Positions 6,074 through 6,555 of a stretch of 6,555 nucleotides of DNA are shown one piece after another. The position numbers and the translations under genes are program-made. This DNA comes from Pseudomonadota bacterium. GTDB taxonomy: Bacteria > Pseudomonadota > Gammaproteobacteria > Burkholderiales > Burkholderiaceae_C. Every line of letters starts with the position of its first letter. Within the stretch, counting starts at the first letter, position 1. The notes beneath the pieces are model-generated. The model saw only the letters and a program-made list of their open reading frames with translations. It ran no database searches and was not told the origin of the DNA. The DNA lies in the NCBI GenBank assembly GCA_023394015.1, contig JAEXBL010000263.1:1-6555 (forward strand), read 5' to 3'.

Positions 6074-6555
6074 TCAGCGCAGCGGCTGCAGCACCCAGTT
6101 GCCGTCCGCCTCCTGGCCGGGCACGGCGTGCAAATCGGGCGCGCCGGCGCTGAGCGCCCTGCCGGCCAGCGACCAGCGGTGGCGCAGCGCGAAGTCGAAG
6201 CCTTCGGCCGCCTGCCGGCAGCCGATGTCGCCGCGGCGAAAGTCGGGTGCGAAGTCGGCACACGGAATGCCCGGCGTGGCCGGCGACGCAGCCGTGGGCA
6301 CGCCGGCATGGCCATTTTGCAACGGCAGGTAGAAGCCGCGCACCACGCCGTCCTCGCCACGCAGCACCAGCAGCTTCAGGCGCGCGGCGTCGGCCGGGCG
6401 CAGGCCGGCGGGCAGGTAGCGCGCATCGGCGGGCGCATCGGCCCACAGAAAGGTGCCGGGCAGCAGCCTGACCACGCGCACGCTGGGCGGCCCGTCGGGG
6501 CTGGCCGGCCCGCCGGCGTAGCGCCAGGCCAGCACCAGCGCGGCCAGGGCCGCGG
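6074..6555 (-). CDS. Unrecognised, probably membrane-anchored protein (5' end cut by window)
   Basis: The frame is open from the right edge to TGA at 6074-6076. The first GTG inside it (6535) is unlikely to be the start, because in-frame hydrophobic residues (AALAALVLAW) continue to the edge and look like the end of a transmembrane anchor. The remaining part, about 150 residues counted from that GTG, is soluble and probably on the far side of the membrane. It contains VVRLLPGTFL (21-30), LKLLVLRGEDGVVRGFYLP (53-71), Cys92 and Cys106, and a C-terminal WSLAGRALSAGAPDL stretch (121-135). The beta-rich order 'PGxFL ... LLVLRGEDGVVRGF ... C ... FD ... L.GR.L..GAPDL ... GNWV' recalls a Rieske domain, but the C-x-H and C-x-x-H cluster ligands are absent. 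I do not recognise a family and assign no function. Codon bias is like the neighbours, so it is a real gene. Confidence 0.7.
   Translation of the reverse strand, partial: AALAALVLAWRYAGGPASPDGPPSVRVVRLLPGTFLWADAPADARYLPAGLRPADAARLKLLVLRGEDGVVRGFYLPLQNGHAGVPTAASPATPGIPCADFAPDFRRGDIGCRQAAEGFDFALRHRWSLAGRALSAGAPDLHAVPGQEADGNWVLQPLR

Overview
The window looks like ordinary chromosomal DNA from a GC-rich betaproteobacterium, most likely a member of the Comamonadaceae (Burkholderiales, Acidovorax-like). Three things point there: strongly G/C-biased third codon positions in every gene; the protein families present (a one-domain EamA transporter, an LdcA/AdiA-type decarboxylase, an NfeD plus paraslipin pair); and three intergenic copies of a TAGCTGCYGGCGC palindromic repeat of a kind I recall as common in Acidovorax, Delftia and Comamonas intergenic DNA. 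The family placement is inference, because no phylogenetic marker gene is present.

Layout, left to right. (1) 1-407, + strand: nearly complete small EamA/DMT-type membrane transporter, cut by the left edge. (2) 495-731, - strand: a YdcH/DUF465 small helical protein with its own intrinsic terminator at 447-469, so the first two genes converge. (3) 869-3142, - strand: a full-length 757-aa fold-type I PLP-dependent Orn/Lys/Arg decarboxylase with all key cofactor residues visible. (4) 3282-3707 and 3772-4707, + strand: an NfeD-family membrane protein followed by a stomatin/paraslipin (QmcA-like) SPFH protein, a two-gene operon whose second gene starts with TTG; it diverges from the decarboxylase across a 139-bp gap. 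(5) 4847-4937, + strand: tRNA-Ser(GGA) with encoded CCA, a near-consensus -10 box with a GC-rich discriminator, and a strong intrinsic terminator. (6) 5049-5945, - strand: a metallo-beta-lactamase-fold hydrolase with a C-terminal winged-helix-like region. (7) 6074 to the right edge, - strand: an N-terminally cut, probably membrane-anchored protein I do not recognise, whose C-terminal half faintly resembles a Rieske fold without the cluster-ligand motifs.

Functionally, only NfeD and paraslipin form a clear unit (membrane microdomain/quality control). The decarboxylase would make a polyamine (cadaverine, putrescine or agmatine) and consume protons. The other genes look like independent housekeeping neighbours. 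I see no phage, transposon, CRISPR, toxin-antitoxin or defence island, and no sign of a new multi-gene system. The items most worth a second look are the repeat family and the right-edge protein. No gene-free stretch exceeds 300 bp.
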